Positions 7,181-16,719 of a stretch of 64,000 bases of DNA are shown here, in pieces. The notes under the pieces are model-generated. The model was not told the origin of the DNA. It saw nothing but the letters and a program-made list of their open reading frames with translations, and made no database searches. Location: assembly GCA_963781775.1 (NCBI GenBank), contig CAWAHE010000013.1, forward strand, positions 62,001 to 126,000, in the 5' to 3' direction. Position 1 is the first letter of the stretch. Every line of letters starts with the position of its first letter. The position numbers were made by a program, and so were the translations under genes. Source of the stretch: CAVSRC01 sp963781775. GTDB lineage: Bacteria > Pseudomonadota > Alphaproteobacteria > Rhizobiales > Kaistiaceae.

Positions 7181-9571
7181 ATGCAGAACGACCCTCACGC
7201 CGCCCACCACGATCACGCGGCGCATGGTCACGGTGAGCATGGGCACGACCACGGCGCGGCGCCGGCCGGCGCGCATCTCGTCAAGGATCCCGTGTGCGGC
7301 ATGGATGTCGATCCGCACACGGCGAAGTATCGGGCCGATCATGGCGGCCGGACCTACTACTTCTGCTCGGCTGGCTGCCGCGAGAAATTCGTGGCGTCGC
7401 CGGCGAAGTATCTGAGCCCGTCCGAAGCCAAGGCCGAACCGGTACCCGAGGGCACGATCTACACCTGCCCGATGCACCCGGAGATTCGGCAGGTCGGCCC
7501 GGGCGCCTGCCCGATCTGCGGCATGGCGCTGGAACCGGTGATGGTCACCGCCGACAGCGGACCAAATCCCGAACTCCTCGACATGACCCGGCGTTTCTGG
7601 GTGGGCGTGGCGCTGACGGTACCGGTCGTCATTCTGGCGATGGCCGGGCATGTCTTCGACCTGCACATGCTGATCGCGCCGCAGGCGATGAACTGGGTGG
7701 AACTGGTGCTCGCCACCCCGGTCGTGCTGTGGGCGGGATGGCCGTTCTTCGAGCGCGGGGCCCAGTCGCTGATCACCCGCAACCTCAACATGTTCACGCT
7801 GATCGCGCTCGGCACCGGCGTCGCCTGGGTCTACAGCGTGGTTGCCACTGTCGCGCCCGGCATCTTTCCGGCTGCGTTCCGCGCCGAAGACGGCTCGGTC
7901 GCGGTCTATTTCGAGGCCGCCGCGGCGATCACCGTACTGGTGCTGCTCGGCCAGGTGCTCGAACTGAGGGCGCGCGAGCAGACCTCCGGCGCCATCCGCG
8001 CGCTCCTCGACCTCGCGCCGAAGATGGCGCGGCGGATCGCGGAAGACGGAACCGAAGAGGAGATCGCGCTCGAGGCGATCGTGGTCGGTGACAGGCTGCG
8101 CGTGCGCCCCGGCGAAAAGGTGCCGGTCGATGGCGCGGTGATCGAGGGGCATTCGTCGCTGGACGAGGCGATGGTGACCGGCGAATCGATGCCGGTGACC
8201 AAACAGGCCGGCGACGCGCTGATCGGCGGCACCATCAACGGCTCGGGCGCGCTGGTCATGGAGGCGCAGAAGATCGGTCGCGATACGCTGCTCGCGCGCA
8301 TCGTGCAGATGGTCGCCGATGCACAGCGCAGCCGCGCGCCGATCCAGCGCCTCGCCGATCAGGTCGCCGGCTGGTTCGTGCCGCTGGTCATTCTTGTCGC
8401 GCTGCTCGCATTCACGGCGTGGTCGATCTGGGGGCCGGAACCGCGCTTCGCCTTCGGCCTGGTGGCCGCTGTCAGCGTGCTGATCATCGCCTGTCCGTGC
8501 GCGCTCGGTCTGGCGACGCCGATGTCGATCATGGTCGGCGTCGGACGAGGCGCGGCGGCCGGCGTGCTCATCAAGCATGCCTCGGCGCTGGAGCGCATGG
8601 AGAAGGTCGACACGCTGGTCGTCGACAAGACCGGCACGCTGACCGAGGGCAAGCCGAAGGTGGTCGCCATCTTGCCGGTCGAGGGCTACGACGAGGCGAC
8701 GGTGCTCAAATTCGCGGCCAGCGTCGAAAAGGCCAGTGAGCATCCGCTGGCAGCCGCGATCGTCGCGGCGGCAGCCGAGCGCGGCATCGAGACGGCACGG
8801 GTGATGGGCTTCGACGCGCCGAGCGGCAAGGGCGCCCTCGGCATGGTCGAGCGCAAGCGCGTCCACGTCGGCAACGCGGCGTTCCTCGGCGAACTGTCGA
8901 TCGCCACCGCGCCCCTCGAGGCGGAGGCGGAGCGGTTGCGCACCGACGGCGCCACCGCGGTCTTCGTCGCCATCGACGGCAAGCTTGCCGCCGTGATCGC
9001 CATCGCCGACCCGGTCAAGTCGACGACGGCGGAGGCGATCGCCAGCTTGCACGCCGAAGGCATCCGCATCGTCATGCTGACCGGCGACAACCGCACCACG
9101 GCCGAAGCGGTGGCGCGAAAACTCGGCATCGACGAGGTTGAGGCCGGAGTCCTTCCCGACCGCAAGAGCGCCGTGATCGAGCGGCTGCGCAAGGAGGGGC
9201 GCGTGGTGGCGATGGCTGGCGATGGCGTCAACGACGCCCCGGCGCTCGCCGCCGCCGATATCGGCATTGCCATGGGCACCGGCACCGACGTCGCCATCGA
9301 AAGCGCGGGGGTGACGCTGCTGAAGGGCGACCTGACCGGCATCCTCAAGGCGCGCCGCCTCAGCCAGGCGACGATGAAGAACATCCGCCAGAACCTGTTC
9401 TTCGCGTTTCTGTACAACTCGGCCGGCGTGCCGATCGCCGCCGGCGTGCTCTACCCGGCCTTCGGCATCCTGCTCTCGCCGGTGGTTGGCGCCGCGGCGA
9501 TGGCGCTCTCCTCGGTCAGCGTCATCGGCAATGCGCTCAGGCTGCGAAGCGTCAATCTCGATCGCGGCTAG
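7181..9571 (+). CDS. copA: P1B-type copper-exporting ATPase
   Basis: 796 residues. The order is a His-rich N-terminus (about 6-25), a YHS domain (about 32-78, DPVCGMDV), a heavy-metal-binding domain (about 93-120, CPMHPE...CPICGM), eight expected transmembrane helices with the ion site CPC at 438-440, the phosphorylation motif DKTGTLT at 482, SEHPLA of the nucleotide domain, TGDN and GDGVNDAP. CPC with the CsoR regulator supports Cu(I) (possibly Ag(I)) export from the cytoplasm. The usual N-terminal CxxC ferredoxin-like domain is replaced by YHS plus HMBD modules, as in CopA2/SilP-like pumps. Confidence 0.95.
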   Translation: MQNDPHAAHHDHAAHGHGEHGHDHGAAPAGAHLVKDPVCGMDVDPHTAKYRADHGGRTYYFCSAGCREKFVASPAKYLSPSEAKAEPVPEGTIYTCPMHPEIRQVGPGACPICGMALEPVMVTADSGPNPELLDMTRRFWVGVALTVPVVILAMAGHVFDLHMLIAPQAMNWVELVLATPVVLWAGWPFFERGAQSLITRNLNMFTLIALGTGVAWVYSVVATVAPGIFPAAFRAEDGSVAVYFEAAAAITVLVLLGQVLELRAREQTSGAIRALLDLAPKMARRIAEDGTEEEIALEAIVVGDRLRVRPGEKVPVDGAVIEGHSSLDEAMVTGESMPVTKQAGDALIGGTINGSGALVMEAQKIGRDTLLARIVQMVADAQRSRAPIQRLADQVAGWFVPLVILVALLAFTAWSIWGPEPRFAFGLVAAVSVLIIACPCALGLATPMSIMVGVGRGAAAGVLIKHASALERMEKVDTLVVDKTGTLTEGKPKVVAILPVEGYDEATVLKFAASVEKASEHPLAAAIVAAAAERGIETARVMGFDAPSGKGALGMVERKRVHVGNAAFLGELSIATAPLEAEAERLRTDGATAVFVAIDGKLAAVIAIADPVKSTTAEAIASLHAEGIRIVMLTGDNRTTAEAVARKLGIDEVEAGVLPDRKSAVIERLRKEGRVVAMAGDGVNDAPALAAADIGIAMGTGTDVAIESAGVTLLKGDLTGILKARRLSQATMKNIRQNLFFAFLYNSAGVPIAAGVLYPAFGILLSPVVGAAAMALSSVSVIGNALRLRSVNLDRG

Positions 9572-9583
9572 GTGTGCGGTGGC

Positions 9584-10683
<1,100 letters not shown>

Positions 10684-10684
<1 letters not shown>

Positions 10685-12201
10685 TACGTCCCCTCGGTCA
10701 GCAGTCGGAACTTCTCTGCGAGCAGCGCCGCAGCGGCTTTTTCGCGCCGCGCGCCGGCGTCCGCCGCGTCGGCAAGCGCGCGTAGTGCCAGGCGATAGCC
10801 TGCCACGGCTTCCGCCAATGCGCGTGGCGCCGGCCCGCCCGGCCGGTCGCGCACGGCGATGAAATGCTCGGCCGAAACGATCCCGGCGAACTGTTTGGCG
10901 TCGACCTTGGTCGCCCGCCCGGCGGTTGCCTGAAAGGCCGTCTGGAACGGTCTGAAGCCATCCGCCTCCAGCGATCCTTCGACGGCGACGACGGCCTTGG
11001 CGACGTGCGAGGCAATCTCGTGGGCCTGCCGGAACGAAAGGCCTTCGATGCGCACGAGGCTGTCGGCGAGTTCGGTAACGGTGGCGCAACTCCTGCGGAT
11101 GTTTTCCGCGACGCGCGGTGCGTTGACGCTGAGCGCCGGCAGCAGCGCGGTCATCAGGTCGAGAACGCGAGCCGCCGAGGCGAATGCCTCATAGCCCATC
11201 ACCTGGGTCTCGCCCTCGCTGTCGTTCATGTCGGTGAAGGGGGTGTTGTGCATCACGTCGAGCATGGCATGGGCGCGGGTCATGGTCTGCGAGGCGAGGT
11301 GGCGAAGATGCTCGATCGGCACCGGATTGCGTTTCTGCGGCATGATCGACGAAATCTGCACGAACGCATTGGGCACGTGCAGCTGACCGACCTCGAAGCT
11401 GGTCCAGACTTGCAGATCCTGGATCGGCCGGCCGAGATGCAGGAAGGTCAGCTCAATGGCACCGTAGGTGGCGGTGATGTAGTCGACCGCGGCGATCGAC
11501 CCATAGGAATTGCCGGTCGGCGCGGCAAAGCCAAGCAGCTCGGCGACGCGCGCCCGATCGAGCGGGAAACCGCTGGTGGTGATGGCGGCGGCGCCCATCG
11601 GCGACAGGTCGACCACCTGCCGGGCATCGGCAAGCCGCTGGGCGTCGCGGAGCAGCACCTCGATCACCGCCGACAGGTAGTGGCCGAAGGTCGAAGGCTG
11701 CGCCGGCTGGCCGTGGGTATAGGCGAGAACGATCGTCGCGCTCTCGCGCTCGGCCAGGTCGATCAGCGTGGCGATCAGCTCGCGTATCTTCGCGGCGAGT
11801 GCATCGATCTCCGCCTTGAGGCGCAGGCGAAACAGCGTGTGGTCGATGTCGTTGCGCGAGCGGCCGGTGTGCAGCCGGCCGGCGACGTCAGGCCCGAGGC
11901 GCTTCTTCAATTCACTCTCGACCAGGAAGAAGAAATCCTCGACTTCGCCCGTGTAGGTCAGCTTGGCGACCTCGACTTCACGGTCGATGGCCTCGAGTGC
12001 CCTCGCGATGGCGCTGGCGTCGGCGGCACTCACAATGCCGGTCTCGGCGAGCATGACGAGATGGGCGCGGTCGATGGCGCGAAACCCGTTGACGAAATAG
12101 GCCTTGGCGCCCTCGAACAGGGGCTTCAGCACGGTCTCCTTGTAGACCGGGTCGGGGAAGCGGCTGTGATCGGCGGCGGGCCGGTCGGCGTCGGCCGTCA
12201 C
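10684..12201 (-). CDS. Argininosuccinate lyase paralogue embedded in an ABC importer operon
   Basis: 505 residues, longer than housekeeping ArgH (about 460). It belongs to the fumarase/aspartase superfamily: HTGRSRND at 111-118 and the signature SSIMPQKRNPV at 284-294 are intact. Two positions depart from ArgH: ND is followed by ID instead of QV, and the THLQ motif reads YTHGQ (161-165). It sits between a sugar permease gene (4-bp gap) and the ATPase gene (1-base overlap), so it belongs to the transporter transcript. It probably performs a beta-elimination or addition on the imported compound rather than arginine synthesis, but the substrate is unknown. A true argH elsewhere is expected. Confidence 0.85.
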
Positions 12202-12205
12202 GGGA

Positions 12206-13075
12206 TCAGCCCTTCAGGCCGGCGAGCACCACGCCGCGCACGATGAAGCGCTGCAGCGTGAGAAAGACGATCAGGGTGGGGATCGTGGCGAGGCTGGCGC
12301 CGGTCATGATCTTTTCCCACTGGATCGATGCCTCGACCGCGAAACTCGAGAGACCGACCGGAAGCGTATAGAGGTTCTTGTTGGTGGTGACGATCAGCGG
12401 CCAGATGAACGCCGTCCAGTTGCCGAGGAAGGTGAAGATCGCCAGCGCCGAGATCGCGGGCGTCACAAGCGGCACGGCCACCTTCCACCAGATGGCGAAT
12501 TCGTTGAGGCCGTCGATGCGCGCCGCTTCGAGGAAATCGTCGGGCACCGTCTCGAAGAACTGCTTCATCAGGAAGGTGCCGAAAGCGGTCATCATGCCGG
12601 GGAACATGATGCCCCAGTAGGAATCCAGCCAGTGCAGGTCGCGGGCCATCAGATACCACGGGATGACCAGCATCTCGGTCGGGATCATCAGCGTGGAGAG
12701 GATGGCGATGAAGACCACGTAGCGGCCGCGGAACCGGAACTTGGCCAGCGTGTAGCCGACCAGCGAATCGAAGAACACGTTGGAAACGCAGACCGCCGTC
12801 GCGATGATCAGCGAATTGACGAACCAGTGCAGGAAGCGGCCGTCGGCAAGCACCTCAATGTAGTTGTTAAGCGTCGGTTCGGCCGGGATGAGGCGGAGGT
12901 CGTAAACCTGCGAGGCGTCCTTCAGCGATGTCGACAGCATGAAGATGATCGGCGTGATCATGAGCAAGCCGCCGACGAAGAGCAGCGTCCAGGCAATGAC
13001 GCGGCCGGGACGCGGCGCGCGCATGGACAGCGTGGCGGTGCCGGCCGGCGCGGTCGCGGCGACGTCGGCGGCCAT
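12206..13075 (-). CDS. Carbohydrate ABC transporter permease (UgpE/MalG type)
   Basis: 289 residues with about six transmembrane helices. The cytoplasmic EAA loop reads EAARIDGLNEFAIWWKVAVP, the site that couples to the ATPase. Members of this class form a heterodimeric inner-membrane channel with a MalF/UgpA-type partner, here the gene immediately upstream (2-bp gap). Part of the operon binding protein - permease - permease - lyase - ATPase. The substrate is probably a sugar or sugar derivative, judged from family only. Confidence 0.92.
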   Translation of the reverse strand: MAADVAATAPAGTATLSMRAPRPGRVIAWTLLFVGGLLMITPIIFMLSTSLKDASQVYDLRLIPAEPTLNNYIEVLADGRFLHWFVNSLIIATAVCVSNVFFDSLVGYTLAKFRFRGRYVVFIAILSTLMIPTEMLVIPWYLMARDLHWLDSYWGIMFPGMMTAFGTFLMKQFFETVPDDFLEAARIDGLNEFAIWWKVAVPLVTPAISALAIFTFLGNWTAFIWPLIVTTNKNLYTLPVGLSSFAVEASIQWEKIMTGASLATIPTLIVFLTLQRFIVRGVVLAGLKG

Positions 13076-13077
13076 GA

Positions 13078-14010
13078 TCAGCGATCCCTCAGGATGCGGA
13101 GCTGGATCAGCGATACGGTCAGCAGAACCAGGAACAGGACCACCGTCTGTGCGGCGGCGTAGCCCATGTCGAAGGACGAAAACGCGGTCTGATAGATCAT
13201 CAGCACCAGCGGCTTGGTCGAATTGAGCGGCCCACCGGGGTCGTTGGTGGTCATGTTGTAGACCTGATCGAAGATCCGCAGGAACCCGATCGAGGAGAAG
13301 ACGACCAGAAAAACGATGGTCGGTTTGAGCAGCGGCAGGGTGATGCGGGTCAGGATCGTCCAGCTCGAGACGCCATCGATGCGCGCCGCCTCATAGTAGG
13401 TGTGCGGAATCGCACGAAGCCCCGCCATGAAGATGACGATCTGGAAGCCGAGGCCGGCCCACACGGCGGTAGCCAGCACCGAGACCAGTGCCTGCGACGG
13501 CGAGCGCAGGAACGGCTGTGCCGGCAGGCCGAGATGGGAGAGCACGTCGTTGATGAAGCCGATTGGCACCGGCTGATAGAACCAGCGCCATACCCACGCC
13601 AGCGCCGCGGCTGTCGTCAGGAACGGCAGAAAATAGAGCGCCCGGATGAAGCCGTGAAGGAAACGGACCTTCTCCAGTTCGAAGGCGATGACGAAGGAGA
13701 TCACCAGGCTGACCGGCGTGCCGATAATCAGATAGGCGAAAGTGTTACCGAACACCTTCCAGAAGATCGGGTCGTTGTAGAGCTTGATGTAGTTCCTGAG
13801 GCCGACGAAATGGGCCGGCCTCAGCAGGTTCCAGTTGGTGAACGACAGCCACATGGCGTTGGCCGTCGGCCAGAAGCGGATGACGACGTAGAAGAGAATC
13901 GGTACCGCCAGGAATCCCCAGGCCCACGCCACCTGCTTCTGGTGGATGGTCAGGCGGTTCCAGACGCGGCCGAAACTGGCCGCGTCTTCGCGTTGGTCAG
14001 CCACCGCCAC
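13078..14010 (-). CDS. Carbohydrate ABC transporter permease (UgpA/MalF type)
   Basis: 310 residues, about six transmembrane helices, with the EAA loop EAARIDGVSSWTILTRITLP. The N-terminal stretch of about 25 residues is charged and cytoplasmic. It pairs with the UgpE-type permease downstream. It follows the binding-protein gene by 9 bases. Substrate not predictable from the sequence. Confidence 0.92.
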   Translation of the reverse strand: MAVADQREDAASFGRVWNRLTIHQKQVAWAWGFLAVPILFYVVIRFWPTANAMWLSFTNWNLLRPAHFVGLRNYIKLYNDPIFWKVFGNTFAYLIIGTPVSLVISFVIAFELEKVRFLHGFIRALYFLPFLTTAAALAWVWRWFYQPVPIGFINDVLSHLGLPAQPFLRSPSQALVSVLATAVWAGLGFQIVIFMAGLRAIPHTYYEAARIDGVSSWTILTRITLPLLKPTIVFLVVFSSIGFLRIFDQVYNMTTNDPGGPLNSTKPLVLMIYQTAFSSFDMGYAAAQTVVLFLVLLTVSLIQLRILRDR

Positions 14011-14019
14011 TGCGGTTGC

Positions 14020-15264
14020 TCACATATGGTCGTCGATGATCTGCTGTTCAGCGGCGGCCGCCTGGTCGAGCGAGGCCTTGGGATCCTGATTCTCCAGGAT
14101 GATCCGGTTGGCCATGTCGATGGCGGTCTGGCGCTGCGCTGATTCATCCACGAACAGGGTCGTGTGGCCGTATTCGAGGCCCTTGAGGAACGGCCCGTAG
14201 ATCGGGTCCGCGGTGTTCTCGGGGGTGAGCGCCAGTTCAGGCTTGGCCGGCAGTTCGCCGACGACCTTGAGCCAGATCGCCATGGCTTCCGGCGACGTGA
14301 CGTATTTCAGGAACTTCTCGGCCGCCGCGAGCTTTTCGCCGCTCGTATTCGCGGCGATGCCGTTCACCCAATAGCTGGCGTAATTGCTCTTGACGCCATC
14401 CTTCTCGGGCAGTTCGGCGACGCCCCACTCGAAGTCCTTGATCTGGCTGAACGAGCCGAGGCGGAAGGATCCATCGATGACCATGGCGGCGCGGCCGCCT
14501 TTGAAGGCTGCCTGCGCCTCATCCATGAAGCCGGGCTGGCTGACCTTCTTCTCCGTGATCATGTCCGTGTACCACTTGAGCGCGGCGAGGCCGTGTTCAT
14601 CGTCGTAGGCGACCTTCTTGTAATCGTCTGTGTAAGGCACGCCGCCGAACTGGCGCACCAGCACCTCGCGCCACCACTGGTGGTCCTGGCCCGTCATCTC
14701 CATGGCCATACCTTCCGAGGTGATGTTGCCGGCACTGTCGCGCTGCGTGGTCTTGACCGCGTCGTCGGCCAGTTCGTCCAGCGTCGCCGGCGGCTTGTCG
14801 ATGCCGGCCTCCTTGAAGATGTTCTTGTTGTAGAAGAGCGCCAGCGAGCGCACGGCGGTCGGCAGGCCCCAATAGTCGCCATCCGACTTCATTGCCGAAA
14901 TGATCGGGAAGAATTCCTTCTCGATATCGGCGGCGGGGAAAGCGTCCTTGGGCAGCGGCTGGATCAGCTTGCCGGTTTTGAAGTTGTCGAGCCACCCGTA
15001 ATAGAACTGGACGACGTCCGGTCCCTGACCGGCGGTCACCGCCGCCGCGACCTTGGTCTGGTAGTCGGCGTAGGGAAACGTCGTCTGGGTGACCGTAATG
15101 TCGGGATTGGCTTTTTCAAAGTTGGCGATGAGCTGGTCCATCGCCTTGACGCGGGCATCGAACACGTACTGCCAGTATTGAATCTCGACCGCGAAGACCG
15201 AAGTCGAGGAGACCATGGCGAGCCCAAAGGCCGCGCCGAATGCAAGCTTGCCGAAAATCTTCAT
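14020..15264 (-). CDS. Periplasmic sugar-binding protein of the ABC importer
   Basis: 414 residues from the ATG at 15264 (GGAGA site 7 bases upstream). A signal peptide covers about 1-24, ending FA-VEIQYW. The mature part is a type-2 extracellular solute-binding protein (SBP_bac_1 family: ANFEKANPDITVT, then FYYGWLDN, a hinge region and ALFYNKNIFKEAGI). It binds substrate in the periplasm and delivers it to the two permeases. First gene of the operon; its promoter lies in the gap shared with the divergent ROK regulator. Confidence 0.93.
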   Translation of the reverse strand: MKIFGKLAFGAAFGLAMVSSTSVFAVEIQYWQYVFDARVKAMDQLIANFEKANPDITVTQTTFPYADYQTKVAAAVTAGQGPDVVQFYYGWLDNFKTGKLIQPLPKDAFPAADIEKEFFPIISAMKSDGDYWGLPTAVRSLALFYNKNIFKEAGIDKPPATLDELADDAVKTTQRDSAGNITSEGMAMEMTGQDHQWWREVLVRQFGGVPYTDDYKKVAYDDEHGLAALKWYTDMITEKKVSQPGFMDEAQAAFKGGRAAMVIDGSFRLGSFSQIKDFEWGVAELPEKDGVKSNYASYWVNGIAANTSGEKLAAAEKFLKYVTSPEAMAIWLKVVGELPAKPELALTPENTADPIYGPFLKGLEYGHTTLFVDESAQRQTAIDMANRIILENQDPKASLDQAAAAEQQIIDDHM

Positions 15265-15382
15265 GTCGGTTCTCCCTGTCCACGAACCCTGATGTCTGAA
15301 AGCAGATGTCCGGGCTGGTCCCGGCATCCATCGTGCGCCCAATTATCGCCAAGCGTGCGGCTGACCCTCGCACCTGTCAATA

Positions 15383-15394
15383 ACTAAATTTACT
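15383..15394. promoter_or_regulatory. Near-perfect AT-rich palindrome, candidate ROK operator
   Basis: ACTAAATTTACT is palindromic at all but the outer second position and stands out in GC-rich surroundings; AACTAA is repeated at 15382 and 15397. It lies between the divergent binding-protein and ROK genes. ROK repressors usually bind AT-rich palindromes, so this is a plausible operator for both directions. Confidence 0.45.
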
Positions 15395-15450
15395 TGAACT
15401 AATCGGCTTCAGGGTTTTTCTTGGCGCCCAAGTTCATCCGGACCGGGATC

Positions 15451-16719
15451 ATGGCACGCCAACGGGGCCGACCCCAGCAAGCCATCGCTATCGGCAACAA
15501 CCCCCTGCGAACCCGCTCGCACAATCGTCGCGTCGTGCTGGAGGCGGTGCGTCTGCATGGGCCTCTCGGCCGCGCGGAAATCGGCCGGTTGACGAGGCTC
15601 AGCGCGCAGGCCGTCTCCAACATCGCTTCGGCGCTCATCGAAGAGGGGCTGCTCATCGAGCAGGGGCGCCGCCGCTCCGGTCGCGGTCAGCCGCCGGTCC
15701 AGCTCGCGGTCAATCCCGACGGCGGCGTGACGGCCGGTATCGAAATCGCCGCCGACCAGATGGTCACCGTGCTGGTCGATCTGGCGGGGCGACTGCGCGC
15801 CAGCCGCAGCCTTCCGCTCGCGGACGCCGGACCGGAGCGGGTGGCGCCGCTGATCTCCGCCGAGATCGCAGCGGCGCGGGAGAGCGTTCCCGGGTTGCCG
15901 GCGCGCATGTTCGGCGCAGGCGTCGTGATGCCCGGCCCGTTCGGCATTGAGGGCATGACGTCGGTCGGGCCGACCACACTGCCCGGTTGGGCGGGCGTCG
16001 ATGCGGCCGCCTATCTCTCCGGTGCCACCGGGCTCAGCGTGGTGGTCGAGAACGATGCGACCGCCGCCTCGGTCGGCGAGCGGCTGCACGGCGTCGGGCG
16101 CAATCTGCGCAATTTCTGCTTCGTCTATTTCGGCCGCGGCCTTGGACTCGGCACGGTCATCGACGGCCGTCCCTACCGTGGGGCTTTCGGCAACGCCGGC
16201 GAAATCGGTCACGTCATCGTGGCGCCGGGCGGACGGCCCTGCGCCTGCGGCAACCGGGGTTGCCTCGAGCGCTATGCTTCGGTTCACGCCCTCCAGGAAC
16301 GGGTCGCGGAGGCCGGTGAGCCGATCCGCAATATTGCCCAGGTCGACGCGCTGATCGCCAAACGGCATCCTGCGATCACCGGCTGGATCGACGAGGCGGC
16401 CCGCTATCTCTCACCCATGGTCGCGATGCTCGAGAATCTTTTCGACCCGGAAGCGATCGTGTTCGGCGGAGGGCTTCCCGACACGCTCATCGACGCGGTG
16501 ATCGCGGCGATGGAGCCGCTGCCGCGTTCGGTCTCCGCGCGCCGCGATCGCAGCCTGCCGCGGGTCATCCGCGGCACGACCGGATCGTTCACGGCCGCGC
16601 TCGGCGCTGCCGCCTTGCCAATGCTAGAAACCGTGACGCCTCGTCTCGATATCGCCCTGCCACAGCGCGGCCAAACGCTCGCGACCTTTGACGGAGGAAT
16701 GGGCCTCGATGCTCTCTGA
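15451..16719 (+). CDS. ROK-family transcriptional repressor (NagC/XylR type)
   Basis: 422 residues from the ATG at 15451; a TTG 30 bases earlier is possible. The N-terminal winged helix-turn-helix (about 25-85, GRAEIGRLTRLSAQAVSNI) is followed by a ROK domain of the sugar-kinase fold, with the zinc site CACGNRGC at 264-271 and a G-rich phosphate segment. ROK repressors respond to sugars or sugar phosphates, often N-acetylated ones. It is divergent from the ABC operon and overlaps the PIG-L gene by 11 bases, so it probably controls both. Confidence 0.92.
   Translation: MARQRGRPQQAIAIGNNPLRTRSHNRRVVLEAVRLHGPLGRAEIGRLTRLSAQAVSNIASALIEEGLLIEQGRRRSGRGQPPVQLAVNPDGGVTAGIEIAADQMVTVLVDLAGRLRASRSLPLADAGPERVAPLISAEIAAARESVPGLPARMFGAGVVMPGPFGIEGMTSVGPTTLPGWAGVDAAAYLSGATGLSVVVENDATAASVGERLHGVGRNLRNFCFVYFGRGLGLGTVIDGRPYRGAFGNAGEIGHVIVAPGGRPCACGNRGCLERYASVHALQERVAEAGEPIRNIAQVDALIAKRHPAITGWIDEAARYLSPMVAMLENLFDPEAIVFGGGLPDTLIDAVIAAMEPLPRSVSARRDRSLPRVIRGTTGSFTAALGAAALPMLETVTPRLDIALPQRGQTLATFDGGMGLDAL

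Noticed and set aside
7136..9052. 638-codon open frame antisense to copA
   Set aside because: Arg/Asp/Gly-rich composition and no motif; it is a shadow of the GC-rich copA codons, which have intact P-type ATPase motifs.
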